Origin: an uncultured Eubacteriales bacterium
GTDB taxonomy: Bacteria > Bacillota > Clostridia > Peptostreptococcales > Anaerovoracaceae
Assembly: GCA_910583765.1 (NCBI GenBank)
Contig: CAJTYS010000017.1
Coordinates: forward strand, 1-64,000
Direction: 5' to 3'
DNA: 64,000 bases
Position numbers and translations under genes: made by a program. The notes under the pieces were generated by a model that was not told where the DNA came from, searched no databases, and saw only the letters and a program-made list of their open reading frames with translations. Positions 1 to 7,858 of the stretch are shown here, one piece after another (position 1 is the first letter of the stretch; every line of letters starts with the position of its first letter).

Positions 1-73
1 GCGATTTCAATGCTTTCTGCGTTTTTTCCCATCCTTCTGGTGTCAAACTCCCGAATGTCCTTGGATCATCCAT
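1..73 (-). CDS. Possible N-terminus of a gene cut by the left edge
   Basis: An ATG at 71-73 on the minus strand opens a frame that stays open to the edge of the window, so at most 24 residues are visible. They begin MDDPRTFGSLTPEGWEKTQK. No strong ribosome binding site precedes it; the upstream bases are A/T rich. The peptide is hydrophilic and looks like ordinary cytoplasmic protein, but it is too short to place in a family. A chance open frame of this length is also possible. Confidence 0.35.
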   Translation of the reverse strand, partial: MDDPRTFGSLTPEGWEKTQKALKS

Positions 74-283
74 TATATTTTTAAAATTTTTTATCATGCT
101 CTATGCCAGTAAAATAGCCTGTCCCGCCGTTTTTTACCGCTGCCTTCTCAGGTACAACATCTATATTTTTTCACAAAAGACTATACAAAATATAGTGCTT
201 TGGTGTATAATGAAATTGGTTTTATGGTTTAGATTCTCAAAACAGGGGATCAATGGACCAGCAGTATTGGGAGGTGGATTTAC

Positions 284-577
284 TTGGACGTTACAATTAC
301 GGGGAACGCCAGCGCAGCAGAGGCGCAGGCATATGTCGAATACTTAGAAGAGAAATACGGGAGAAAGCTGGAACGATTGGATGTCCAGTTGGACGGCGAT
401 TACGCAGATTTGGATTACACCTTTTCTCACGTTCCGTTTGAACGGATCCGCAGGATTACCGGTTATCTCGTAGGCACCATGGATCATTGGAATGACGCAA
501 AGACTGCCGAAGAGCGAGATCGGGTAAAGCATTCTCTTGGAGAAGCAGCTCCTTTGTCAGCATTGGAGTACATTTAA
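284..577 (+). CDS. Small NrdD C-terminal-like protein
   Basis: This 97-residue protein resembles the short proteins annotated in Clostridia as anaerobic ribonucleoside-triphosphate reductase. The resemblance lies in the C-terminal stretch around residues 52-85 (RIRRITGYLVGTMDHWNDAK, then DRVKH), which recalls the glycyl-radical end of class III reductases. It has no catalytic domain, so it cannot be a reductase by itself. I chose the TTG at 284 because GGGAGGTGG ends about six bases before it; no ATG in this frame has a comparable site. A TATAAT at 206-211 may be its -10 element. A hairpin terminator follows at 618. The role is unknown; the family assignment is from memory of similar proteins, not a search. 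Confidence 0.7.
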   Translation: MDVTITGNASAAEAQAYVEYLEEKYGRKLERLDVQLDGDYADLDYTFSHVPFERIRRITGYLVGTMDHWNDAKTAEERDRVKHSLGEAAPLSALEYI

Positions 578-617
578 TTAGCAATTTTCCCTAAAGCTTT
601 ATCATCATTATAAAGGG

Positions 618-652
618 CCGCCGCATTCGTAAGGATGCGGCGGTTCTTTTTG
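618..652 (+). terminator. Rho-independent terminator
   Basis: A nine-base-pair perfect stem (CCGCCGCAT at 618-626, ATGCGGCGG at 635-643) is followed by a T-rich tract. It closes the small NrdD-like gene that ends at 577. Confidence 0.85.
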
Positions 653-746
653 TCTTTAAAAATTATGCTACCAAAAAAGAGCAGTGGCAAGCCTGCCCTT
701 CTTTCAGCATCCGTAACCAGAATCATATCCAATGTTCATCTGCTCC

Positions 747-902
747 TTAATCCTCTATGGATTTTTGTATGTCTTCTAAAATTTCATCTATTTTTTCATT
801 CTTTTTATCCGCATCCGGTTCTGCTTTTGCTTCCAGCAGGGATCTTTGTAAAAAACGTAAAAATAGATTGAATTGTTTATCTGTCATCCCCATTTCCTCC
901 AT
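747..902 (-). CDS. Small acidic protein of 51 residues
   Basis: A 51-codon frame starts MEEMGMTDKQFNLFLRFLQR and ends IDEILEDIQKSIED. AAAGGAG lies six bases before the ATG at 900-902. It is predicted to be helical and strongly charged, with no membrane segment. I recall similar small proteins (MTDKQF start, IDEIIEDLQ end) scattered in clostridial genomes, often near mobile or plasmid-derived genes, without a known function. It converges on the terminator at 618. A perfect palindrome at 934-953 lies just upstream and may belong to its promoter or leader. Confidence 0.72.
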   Translation of the reverse strand: MEEMGMTDKQFNLFLRFLQRSLLEAKAEPDADKKNEKIDEILEDIQKSIED

Positions 903-933
903 TTTAATCTCCTTTCTCCGCTTGCCCGGTCAT

Positions 934-953
934 TCAGCTAACCCCTTAGCTGA
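934..953. promoter_or_regulatory. Perfect palindrome upstream of the 51-residue gene
   Basis: TCAGCTAA and TTAGCTGA are separated by CCCC. The palindrome lies about 30 bases upstream of the start of the small minus-strand gene. It could be an operator, an RNA hairpin in its leader, or a weak terminator read from the plus strand. A second, looser inverted repeat (ACATG-ACCTA-CATGT) lies about 10 bases further on. The remaining bases up to 1159 hold nothing I can name. Confidence 0.4.
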
Positions 954-1159
954 GTTTTATGATACATGACCTACATGTAATTTTAATGAACTTCTGTATA
1001 TTTTTGTATTTTTAAGCACCCCTAATAATCAGACAATTCATTATACTACTGATTCTTACGACCGGTCAACTACTTGCTCAAAAAAGGGGCATAGCCAATC
1101 AAATTCCCCTAAAGTTCCAATTAGTTCCCTGCCAATATGCGCCCCGCTCTACCAATTCC

Positions 1160-1188
1160 TTGTATTCTCACCATAAAAATGCTATACT
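1160..1188 (+). promoter_or_regulatory. Sigma-A promoter of purB
   Basis: TTGTAT at 1160-1165 and TATACT at 1183-1188 are 17 bases apart. A TG one base before the -10 hexamer gives an extended -10 element. The start codon of purB follows 43 bases later. Confidence 0.7.
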
Positions 1189-1230
1189 GTATGCGTTCTT
1201 TGAAACGAATCAATATGGAAGGAGACGCAC

Positions 1231-2658
1231 ATGCAGAATTACAACAGCCCTTTATCCGAACGCTATCCAAGCAAAGAAATGAAGTACCTGTTCTCCCCTG
1301 AAATGAAATTCAGGACTTGGCGAAAGCTGTGGATCGCCCTCGCGGAAGCAGAAAAGGAGCTGGGCCTGGACATCACGCAGGAGCAAATCGATGAACTCAA
1401 GGCCAGCGCTGACGATATCAATTACAATGTGGCGAAAAAACGGGAGGCCATTGTCCGGCACGACGTCATGTCCCATGTTTACGCTTATGGAGTCCAGTGT
1501 CCGAAAGCAAAGGGCATCATCCACCTAGGGGCCACCTCCTGTTATGTGGGCGATAACACGGACCTGATCATCATGGCCGAGGGCCTAAAGCTGATCCGCA
1601 GCAAACTGATCAATGTGATCGCTCAGTTGTCGGATTTCGCGGACAAGCACAAGGCCCTGCCGACTTTGGGCTTCACCCACTTTCAGCCAGCCCAGCCCAC
1701 CACAGTGGGAAAACGAGCCACTCTGTGGATCCAAGACCTGATCATGGATCTGGAAGACGTGGAATATCTCCTCAGCACCTTGAAACTCTTGGGATCTAAG
1801 GGAACCACCGGCACCCAGGCCAGCTTCCTGGAGCTGTTTGACGGGGATCGAGAAAAGGTAAAGCAGCTGGATCAGCTGATCGCCAAAAAAATGGGATACG
1901 ATGGATGCTATCCTGTATCCGGCCAGACTTATTCCAGAAAAGTGGACAGCCGCGTCTTGAACGTGCTTTCCGGCATTGCCCAGAGCGCGCACAAATTTTC
2001 CAATGATATTCGGTTGCTGCAGCATTTGAAAGAAGTGGAAGAGCCTTTTGAGAAAAACCAGATCGGTTCCTCTGCCATGGCCTACAAGCGCAACCCCATG
2101 CGGAGCGAACGGATCGCAGCTCTGGCAAACTATGTGATGTCCGATGCCATGAATCCAGCCCTTACCGCAGCGACCCAGTGGTTTGAACGGACTCTAGACG
2201 ACTCGGCCAACAAACGGATCAGCATGTCAGAAGGTTTTCTGGCAGTAGACGGCATTTTGGAGCTTTACCTCAACGTGGCTTCCGGCCTAGTGGTTTATCC
2301 AAAGGTCATCGAATCCCGTCTCATGAATGAACTGCCTTTCATGGCAACGGAAAACATCCTCATGGACGCAGTCAAGGCTGGCGGCGACCGGCAGGAACTT
2401 CACGAAAAAATTCGCACCCACTCCATGGCTGCTGGAAAACGGGTGAAAGAAGAAGGTCTTGACAATGATCTGCTGGATCGAATCGCTGCTGACCCTGCCT
2501 TCAACATGACGAAAGAGCAGCTGACAGGGTTGATGAAGCCCCAAAATTTCGTAGGCTGCGCACCTGCCCAGACAGAAGAATTCCTCCGTCAAGTCGTGGA
2601 GCCGGTCCTTAGCTCCAACAAGGACATTTTGGGCATAACAGCTGAAATCAACGTATAA
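1231..2658 (+). CDS. purB: Adenylosuccinate lyase
   Basis: This cytoplasmic lyase catalyses two steps of purine synthesis: it releases fumarate from SAICAR to give AICAR, and from adenylosuccinate to give AMP. The 475-residue length suits the longer PurB type found in many Clostridia. The fumarase/aspartase-superfamily signature loop is clear near residues 281-296 (GSSAMAYKRNPMRSER), and the active-site histidine region TLGFTHFQPAQPTTVGKR lies near residues 145-163. A GGAAGGAG site precedes the ATG. It is followed by purA 152 bases downstream, so the two genes that convert IMP to AMP sit together. Confidence 0.97.
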   Translation: MQNYNSPLSERYPSKEMKYLFSPEMKFRTWRKLWIALAEAEKELGLDITQEQIDELKASADDINYNVAKKREAIVRHDVMSHVYAYGVQCPKAKGIIHLGATSCYVGDNTDLIIMAEGLKLIRSKLINVIAQLSDFADKHKALPTLGFTHFQPAQPTTVGKRATLWIQDLIMDLEDVEYLLSTLKLLGSKGTTGTQASFLELFDGDREKVKQLDQLIAKKMGYDGCYPVSGQTYSRKVDSRVLNVLSGIAQSAHKFSNDIRLLQHLKEVEEPFEKNQIGSSAMAYKRNPMRSERIAALANYVMSDAMNPALTAATQWFERTLDDSANKRISMSEGFLAVDGILELYLNVASGLVVYPKVIESRLMNELPFMATENILMDAVKAGGDRQELHEKIRTHSMAAGKRVKEEGLDNDLLDRIAADPAFNMTKEQLTGLMKPQNFVGCAPAQTEEFLRQVVEPVLSSNKDILGITAEINV

Positions 2659-2684
2659 CAGGGCGGTTTGAATCAGATCAGCCT

Positions 2685-2792
2685 TGCCTGTTTTTTTCAG
2701 CAGTGCCAGTCCCGCAGATTATCATGAGAGAGTCAAAAGACAGGTTTTGCTGAAATTCCGGAAATATCACAAAAATATTTCCCATCTTTACA
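2685..2792 (+). repeat. Dispersed structured repeat, copy A (degenerate)
   Basis: The purB-purA gap carries a degenerate copy of the roughly 90 bp repeat seen about ten times in this window. Its 3' part is clear: GGTTTTGCTGAAATTCCGG, then a hairpin with perfect arms GGAAATAT and ATATTTCC (2759-2783). It ends about 20 bases before the purA start, in the purA leader or promoter. Confidence 0.5.
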
Positions 2793-2810
2793 AAAAGGAG
2801 TATTGGAACA

Positions 2811-4100
2811 ATGATCAAAGCAATCGTAGGCGCCAATTGGGGCGATGAAGGGAAAGGAAAAATCACGGACATGCTCGCCAAGGAGTCGGATATCATTGTC
2901 CGGTTTCAGGGAGGCAGCAACGCGGGCCACACCATTGTCAATGACTATGGAAAATTCGCCCTCCACATGCTGCCGTCCGGCGTGTTCTACAGCCATACCA
3001 CCTGCGTTCTGGGAAACGGCGTGGCGCTGAACATCCCCTACCTTGCCCGGGAAATAAAAGAAATCGTGGACCAGGGCGTACCTGCTCCCAAAGTCTTAGT
3101 GTCAGATCGGGCGCAGATCGTCATGCCTTATCACATTTTATTCGACCAGTATGAAGAAGAGCGGCTGGCCGGCAAGTCCTTTGGTTCCACAAAATCAGGG
3201 ATCGCGCCGTGCTATTCAGACAAATACGCGAAAATCGGATTCCAGGTCAACGAACTGTTCATGGACGAACAGGCTTTAAAAGAAAAATTAGAAGGCGTTT
3301 GCCAGCAGAAAAACGTGATCCTGGAACATCTTTATCACAAACCCGCGCTAGAGCCTGACAAACTTCTGGCGGAACTGCGTCAATACAGGGAAATGGTCAA
3401 GCCCTACGTCTGCAATGTGTCAGCCTTTCTATACCAAGCCATCCAGGAAGAAAAAAACATTTTGCTGGAAGGGCAGCTGGGCGCGCTGAAAGACACGGAT
3501 CACGGCATTTATCCCATGGTCACTTCTTCCTCCACCCTGGCAGGCTATGGCGCTGTGGGCGCAGGCATCCCGCCTTATGAAATCAGGGAGGTCATAACTG
3601 TGGTAAAAGCTTATTCCAGCGCTGTGGGCGCAGGGGCTTTTGTCAGCGAACTCTTTGGAGAAGAAGCGGAAGAGCTAAGAAGACGAGGCGGCGATGGCGG
3701 TGAATACGGCGCGACCACTGGACGGCCGAGAAGAGTCGGCTGGTTCGATGCCGTGGCCACCCGATACGGCTGCCGCATGCAAGGCGCCACGGAAATCGCC
3801 CTGACCGTGCTGGATCCGTTAGGTTATCTGGATGAGATCCCCATCTGCACCGGATATGAAATCAATGGACAAGTGACCACTGAATTCCCTCATACCACGG
3901 ATCTGGAAAAGGCGAAGCCAGTGCTGAAAAAACTGCCTGGCTGGAAGGAAGACATCCGGGGAATCCATCAATTCCACAGGCTTCCAGCGGCTTGCCAGGA
4001 TTATGTCAATGAGATCGAAAAGCAGATCGGCTTCCCGATCACCTATGTGTCCAATGGGCCTGGAAGAGATGATATCATCAAACGGATGCCAAAGATCTAA
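2811..4100 (+). CDS. purA: Adenylosuccinate synthetase
   Basis: This enzyme joins IMP and aspartate using GTP to form adenylosuccinate, the first committed step to AMP. The 429-residue protein starts with the family P-loop ANWGDEGKGK (residues 7-16) and has the NAGHTIV motif near residues 38-44. The GTP-binding and C-terminal regions are intact, for example TTGRPRRVGWFD around residues 302-313. AAAAAGGAG lies nine bases before the ATG. It forms a functional pair with purB upstream; alr follows on the same strand. Confidence 0.97.
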   Translation: MIKAIVGANWGDEGKGKITDMLAKESDIIVRFQGGSNAGHTIVNDYGKFALHMLPSGVFYSHTTCVLGNGVALNIPYLAREIKEIVDQGVPAPKVLVSDRAQIVMPYHILFDQYEEERLAGKSFGSTKSGIAPCYSDKYAKIGFQVNELFMDEQALKEKLEGVCQQKNVILEHLYHKPALEPDKLLAELRQYREMVKPYVCNVSAFLYQAIQEEKNILLEGQLGALKDTDHGIYPMVTSSSTLAGYGAVGAGIPPYEIREVITVVKAYSSAVGAGAFVSELFGEEAEELRRRGGDGGEYGATTGRPRRVGWFDAVATRYGCRMQGATEIALTVLDPLGYLDEIPICTGYEINGQVTTEFPHTTDLEKAKPVLKKLPGWKEDIRGIHQFHRLPAACQDYVNEIEKQIGFPITYVSNGPGRDDIIKRMPKI

Positions 4101-4234
4101 ACCTAATGAAACGGGACCAAGCTGTCTTTATGGTTCTTTCATCCATCACAGTCAGTTGCTGTCCATATCTGGGAAGCCCTTTTAAAGCGGTCCCCAGGAA
4201 ACATTTAAAAAAGTGATTTTAGGAGATTTTGATT

Positions 4235-5371
4235 ATGTATAAAGAAGCGATCCGGCCCGCATGGGTCGAAGTAAACTTGTCCAATCTGGACTACAACATC
4301 AAAAATATCAAAGCCAAAGTCGGCGAAAACAAGGAGATCATCGGAGTCATCAAAGCCGATGGTTATGGCCATGGCAGCGTGGAAGTGGCGGAAGTCCTGC
4401 GCAAAAATGGAGTGAAAACCTTTGCCGTAGCCGCTCTTTCCGAGGTGATCAAGCTGCGGGAGCACGGAGTCAAAGAGGATATCATTATGCTGGGACTAAC
4501 TCCTGATCTATACGCAGACACCATCATCCAATACGACATCACCCCTGTGGTATGCAGCGCCGCAAACGCTGCCGCCATTTCAGAGGCAGCCCTGAAAGCC
4601 GGAAAAGTCGTGAAAGGGTTGGTTGCCGTGGACACTGGCATGGGGAGGATCGGCTACTTGCCTGATGACCCGCAGGCCATCGCTGACATTCAACAGATGG
4701 AAAAGCTGGACGGCTTTAAAATTAAAGGCCTGTTCTCTCACTTTGCCACAGCTGACGCCGCGGACAAAACTTACGCTCGCCAGCAGGAGCAGCGCTACAA
4801 TGCGTTTTATGAAAAACTGACTGCTGCCGGAGTCAAGATCCCTATGAAAACCTTTGCCAACAGCGCTGCCATCATGGAACTTTCCTCTGTGCATTTTGAT
4901 GCGGTCCGCCCGGGAATCATCTTGTACGGCTGCTATCCAAGCGCGGAGGTGGATAAAAACCAGCTTTCTTTAAAGCCAGTCATGTCCGTGAAGGCCAACA
5001 TCGTGCATCTGAAAAAAGTCCCGCAAGGCTCCACTATCAGCTATGGCAGAAAGTACACCGCGCCTCGGGAAAGCCTGATTGCCACCCTAGCCCTGGGATA
5101 CGCAGACGGATTTCCAAGACCTTATTCCCTGGTGGGAAAAGTCATTGTCAATGGCGTTTTCGCGCCTCTTGCCGGAAATATCTGCATGGACCAGTGCATG
5201 GTAGATGTGACAGACGTGCCTGATGTGAAAGTGGGCGATGAAGTGATCATCATGGGATCAGACGGAACCAATACCATCCTGGCAGATGACATTGGCAACG
5301 CTACTGGAACCATCAATTATGAGATCGTCTGCGCTTTTGGGCAGAGGCTGCCGAAGGTCTATGTAAAGTAA
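4235..5371 (+). CDS. alr: Alanine racemase
   Basis: This PLP enzyme interconverts L- and D-alanine and supplies D-alanine for the cell wall. The PLP-lysine motif VIKADGYGHG lies near residues 35-44, and the second catalytic residue, a tyrosine, in SYGRKYTAP near residues 269-277. The length of 378 residues is normal. I chose the ATG at 4235 because AGGAG lies nine bases before it; a TTG six bases earlier is too close to that site. A strong terminator follows at 5384. It may be transcribed with purA, although the 130 bp gap leaves room for its own promoter. Confidence 0.96.
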   Translation: MYKEAIRPAWVEVNLSNLDYNIKNIKAKVGENKEIIGVIKADGYGHGSVEVAEVLRKNGVKTFAVAALSEVIKLREHGVKEDIIMLGLTPDLYADTIIQYDITPVVCSAANAAAISEAALKAGKVVKGLVAVDTGMGRIGYLPDDPQAIADIQQMEKLDGFKIKGLFSHFATADAADKTYARQQEQRYNAFYEKLTAAGVKIPMKTFANSAAIMELSSVHFDAVRPGIILYGCYPSAEVDKNQLSLKPVMSVKANIVHLKKVPQGSTISYGRKYTAPRESLIATLALGYADGFPRPYSLVGKVIVNGVFAPLAGNICMDQCMVDVTDVPDVKVGDEVIIMGSDGTNTILADDIGNATGTINYEIVCAFGQRLPKVYVK

Positions 5372-5383
5372 CAAAAAGAATAA

Positions 5384-5432
5384 AAAGCGTCTCCTTGATT
5401 AAATTCCCAAACTCAAGTGAGACGCTTTCTCA
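5384..5432 (+). terminator. Terminator after alr, also facing the decarboxylase gene
   Basis: AAAGCGTCTC at 5384-5393 and GAGACGCTTT at 5419-5428 form a perfect ten-base-pair stem followed by TCTC. It lies between convergent genes and could act in both directions. Confidence 0.85.
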
Positions 5433-5512
5433 TTGATTATACGCGCATTCAACTTCCTGAAACTAACTTCTAACTACCAAATCCAGGAGTTACCGGCTCC
5501 TCTTTTCAAAGT

Positions 5513-6943
5513 TTATCCAACTAAGATTTTATTCTCACTGCTGATTCCAATCACCTTTTCTCCTCTTTCGCGAAGCTGGCGGATATAAGCGATCACCTCT
5601 TTTTCAATTTTTTCGCCAGGACACACAAGCGGTATCCCTGGTGGATATGGGATCAAGCTGTTCGCGCAAACGCACCCTTCCGCATCCATAAGGTCCACAT
5701 ATTTCCTATCCTTGGGAACAGGGTAAAGCTCTGCGCGTTTTGGACTATAGGCCATTTTGACTTCCTGTTCGACAGGTGTTTCGACTAGGCCCCGCTTCAG
5801 CGCATGCGCCGTGATCTCACTGAGCGCATCCGCCAACATCTGGTAATGTTTGCGCTGATTCCCAATGCCTGTCATAGCCATAACATACTTTCCCGTGTAA
5901 AGTTCAATAAAAACATGATAAGTTTCATTGAGAATCTCCTCTAATGCGCTCCCTGTTAGGCGTAGGTTTGGCAGTGAAAAATTGACTTTTGTGTGGTCCA
6001 GGCTTGGAATGCGTTCAAAACAACTTACATATGGATTTTTTGAGAGTTCCTGGTAAAAATAATCCAGATTATCCGCCCATCGCCGCATCAGTTCTTGCCC
6101 ATGGTCTTCCAGCAAACTAGCGTTAATATCCAGGGACCCCATCAAAATATAAGACGGACTCGTGCTTTCTATGCATTGGAGTTTATCTGCGATGGCTTCT
6201 GGACTCACTCTGCTGCTGTTCAAGTTTAAAACCGCGCTCTGCGTATAGGACGCCAGCGTTTTGTGGATACTGTTGATCACAATGTCCGCGCCCGCTTCTT
6301 CTGCTGATTTTGGAAATGTATCTATTCCATATTTTCTAAAAAATTTGAGATGCGCGCCATGAGCCTGATCCACAATCAATATTTTGTGATGCGCATGCAC
6401 GACTTTCGCTATTTTTTCAATGTCCGAACAGATCCCATAGTAATTCGGGCTTGGCAGGATCACGGCTGCCGCGTCTTCATTTTCTATAAGCAGCCTTTCG
6501 ATCTCTGCGGCAGTGATTTCGCCCGAGATCCCATAGGCTTCCATAAACGTCGGATGTGCGTATACCGGCTCCGCGTCTGCCAGTGTCAGCGCGTTGAAAA
6601 CAGATTTGTGGCAATTCCTGGCCATGATCAGCTTTTTTCCTTTAGGCACGCTGGCAAGAATCGAAGCAATGATTCCAGTACTGGTTCCATTGATCAAGAG
6701 ATAAGATCGATCCACTTCATATAATCTGGCATACCGCTGCTGCAGCTCATCTATGATCCCTTCGGCCTGAAATAAATTGTCCGCTCCGGGTATCTCAGTG
6801 ATATCGCAATCCATGATTCGGTCAAGGAAGTCACCATGCCCAAACTCACGATACAAAGCTGATCCCTTGTGTCCCGGCATATGAAAGGATGCCGTCTTTT
6901 TATCCGCATGACGGACTAGAAACGTTTTTATTGTTTGATTCAT
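5513..6943 (-). CDS. Orn/Lys/Arg decarboxylase-family PLP enzyme
   Basis: This 476-residue protein belongs to the short type of the Orn/Lys/Arg decarboxylase family (as in Bacillus SpeA/YaaO). The PLP lysine is in SIHKTLASYTQS, and the cofactor aspartate in IVDQAHGAH just before it. The N-terminus has the family start SFHMPGHKGS. I chose the ATG at 6943 because GGAGT lies seven bases before it; an upstream ATG at 6964 lies inside the preceding gene. It starts 4 bp after the cyclase gene ends, so the two form an operon driven by the sigma-54 promoter at 7679. The family decarboxylates basic amino acids or makes related eliminations; the real substrate is open. Confidence 0.88.
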   Translation of the reverse strand: MNQTIKTFLVRHADKKTASFHMPGHKGSALYREFGHGDFLDRIMDCDITEIPGADNLFQAEGIIDELQQRYARLYEVDRSYLLINGTSTGIIASILASVPKGKKLIMARNCHKSVFNALTLADAEPVYAHPTFMEAYGISGEITAAEIERLLIENEDAAAVILPSPNYYGICSDIEKIAKVVHAHHKILIVDQAHGAHLKFFRKYGIDTFPKSAEEAGADIVINSIHKTLASYTQSAVLNLNSSRVSPEAIADKLQCIESTSPSYILMGSLDINASLLEDHGQELMRRWADNLDYFYQELSKNPYVSCFERIPSLDHTKVNFSLPNLRLTGSALEEILNETYHVFIELYTGKYVMAMTGIGNQRKHYQMLADALSEITAHALKRGLVETPVEQEVKMAYSPKRAELYPVPKDRKYVDLMDAEGCVCANSLIPYPPGIPLVCPGEKIEKEVIAYIRQLRERGEKVIGISSENKILVG

Positions 6944-6947
6944 GCTT

Positions 6948-7604
6948 TTACTCCTGCCTCTCATCTAATATTGCGATCGCTCTAATCGGCGAACCGTCCG
7001 CATCCACATGTTTTAGCGGCAAGGCGCAGAATGTGAATAAACCTCCTGCCACTTGATCCAAATTCGTAAGATTTTCGATCACCACGATTTCGTTCTTTTC
7101 AAATAGTTTTTTATGTATTGATAGATTTTCATCCGCAATCGGATCAATGCCAATGACATCCAGACCAACACCTTTCTTCTTTTCTTTGATCAGAAAATTT
7201 GCGACCGCGTCATCAATATATGGGTAATCCCCAAAATATTTTTCCTGCCCCCAGTACTGGTCCCATCCAAACATAAACAAAATATAATCCGCCTTCAGAG
7301 CGTCCTCATATACTCGCTGGATATAATCAAAGGTCACAATGCCGCCTTCCTCCAGATCCCGGCAATCAATCACGCAGGCCTTCCCCACAAAGTGTTCGGC
7401 CGGAAACTGGTCCAGCGTCGTGCGTCCTCTAAAAAGATGTGCCGGCGGATCCATGTGCGTTCCGGTGTGCGAATACATGGTCATTAAGGTTTCTTTAAAG
7501 CCATCCTTCTCATATGTGTTGGCCGGTTCGAGCTTTGGCCCCTCTGTCCCTGGATATACCGGCATGTCCTCTGAGATCAAATGTGTCAAATCTACAATTT
7601 TCAT
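6948..7604 (-). CDS. Cyclase-family (kynurenine formamidase-like) metal hydrolase
   Basis: This 218-residue protein belongs to the cyclase family (PF04199), which includes kynurenine formamidase and isatin hydrolase. The metal-binding signature HTGTHMDPPAH lies at residues 47-57, and the length matches the family. Members hydrolyse amide or lactam bonds. AGGAGG lies six bases before the ATG. It is the first gene of a sigma-54 operon with the PLP decarboxylase. An inference from this order is that the hydrolase opens or deformylates a compound whose product the second enzyme decarboxylates, with import by the NCS1 carrier at 9403. No direct evidence fixes the substrate. Confidence 0.85.
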   Translation of the reverse strand: MKIVDLTHLISEDMPVYPGTEGPKLEPANTYEKDGFKETLMTMYSHTGTHMDPPAHLFRGRTTLDQFPAEHFVGKACVIDCRDLEEGGIVTFDYIQRVYEDALKADYILFMFGWDQYWGQEKYFGDYPYIDDAVANFLIKEKKKGVGLDVIGIDPIADENLSIHKKLFEKNEIVVIENLTNLDQVAGGLFTFCALPLKHVDADGSPIRAIAILDERQE

Positions 7605-7678
7605 TTTTTACCTCCTTTGTGTGTACCTTTTCTTTTTTCATTTTTCATATAAAAGCGCATTTCCTGTTTATAATAAAC

Positions 7679-7693
7679 GCAAGATTCATGCCA
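7679..7693 (-). promoter_or_regulatory. Sigma-54 promoter P1 (cyclase-decarboxylase operon)
   Basis: Read on the minus strand this is TGGCATGAATCTTGC. It matches the -24/-12 consensus, with GG and GC in the exact spacing. It lies 75 bp upstream of the cyclase start, and the divergent neighbour is a sigma-54 activator. Confidence 0.85.
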
Positions 7694-7786
7694 TCCAAAA
7701 AAACGGGATTTCGCTCGAAAAAACAACTGTATTCAGAAAATTTCCGCAAAATAGTCGGCATATGTGCAAAAAATCCGGCAATCCTC

Positions 7787-7815
7787 TTGAATCACCCCTG
7801 GTTTTGTGATAATTT
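7787..7815 (+). promoter_or_regulatory. Probable sigma-A promoter of the first activator
   Basis: TTGAAT at 7787-7792 and TAATTT at 7810-7815 are 17 bases apart. They lie just upstream of the activator gene. Confidence 0.45.
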
Positions 7816-7858
7816 AGAGCATGTCAAATAATCATCGCCCCTAAGGAAAGGAACCATA

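Noticed and set aside
96..347. Open frame of 83 codons before the NrdD-like gene
   Set aside because: It has no binding site, an odd composition and overlaps the better supported frame that has GGGAGGTGG before TTG 284.
2650..2702. Terminator after purB
   Set aside because: Arms AACAGG and CCTGTT with a T-run are present, but the stem is only six pairs with a long loop; it may be part of the repeat copy instead.
7694..7858. Possible enhancer sites for EBP1 upstream of P1 and P2
   Set aside because: Both upstream regions share only ATGTGCAA-like and GCTCGAA-like bits. I found no convincing common palindrome.
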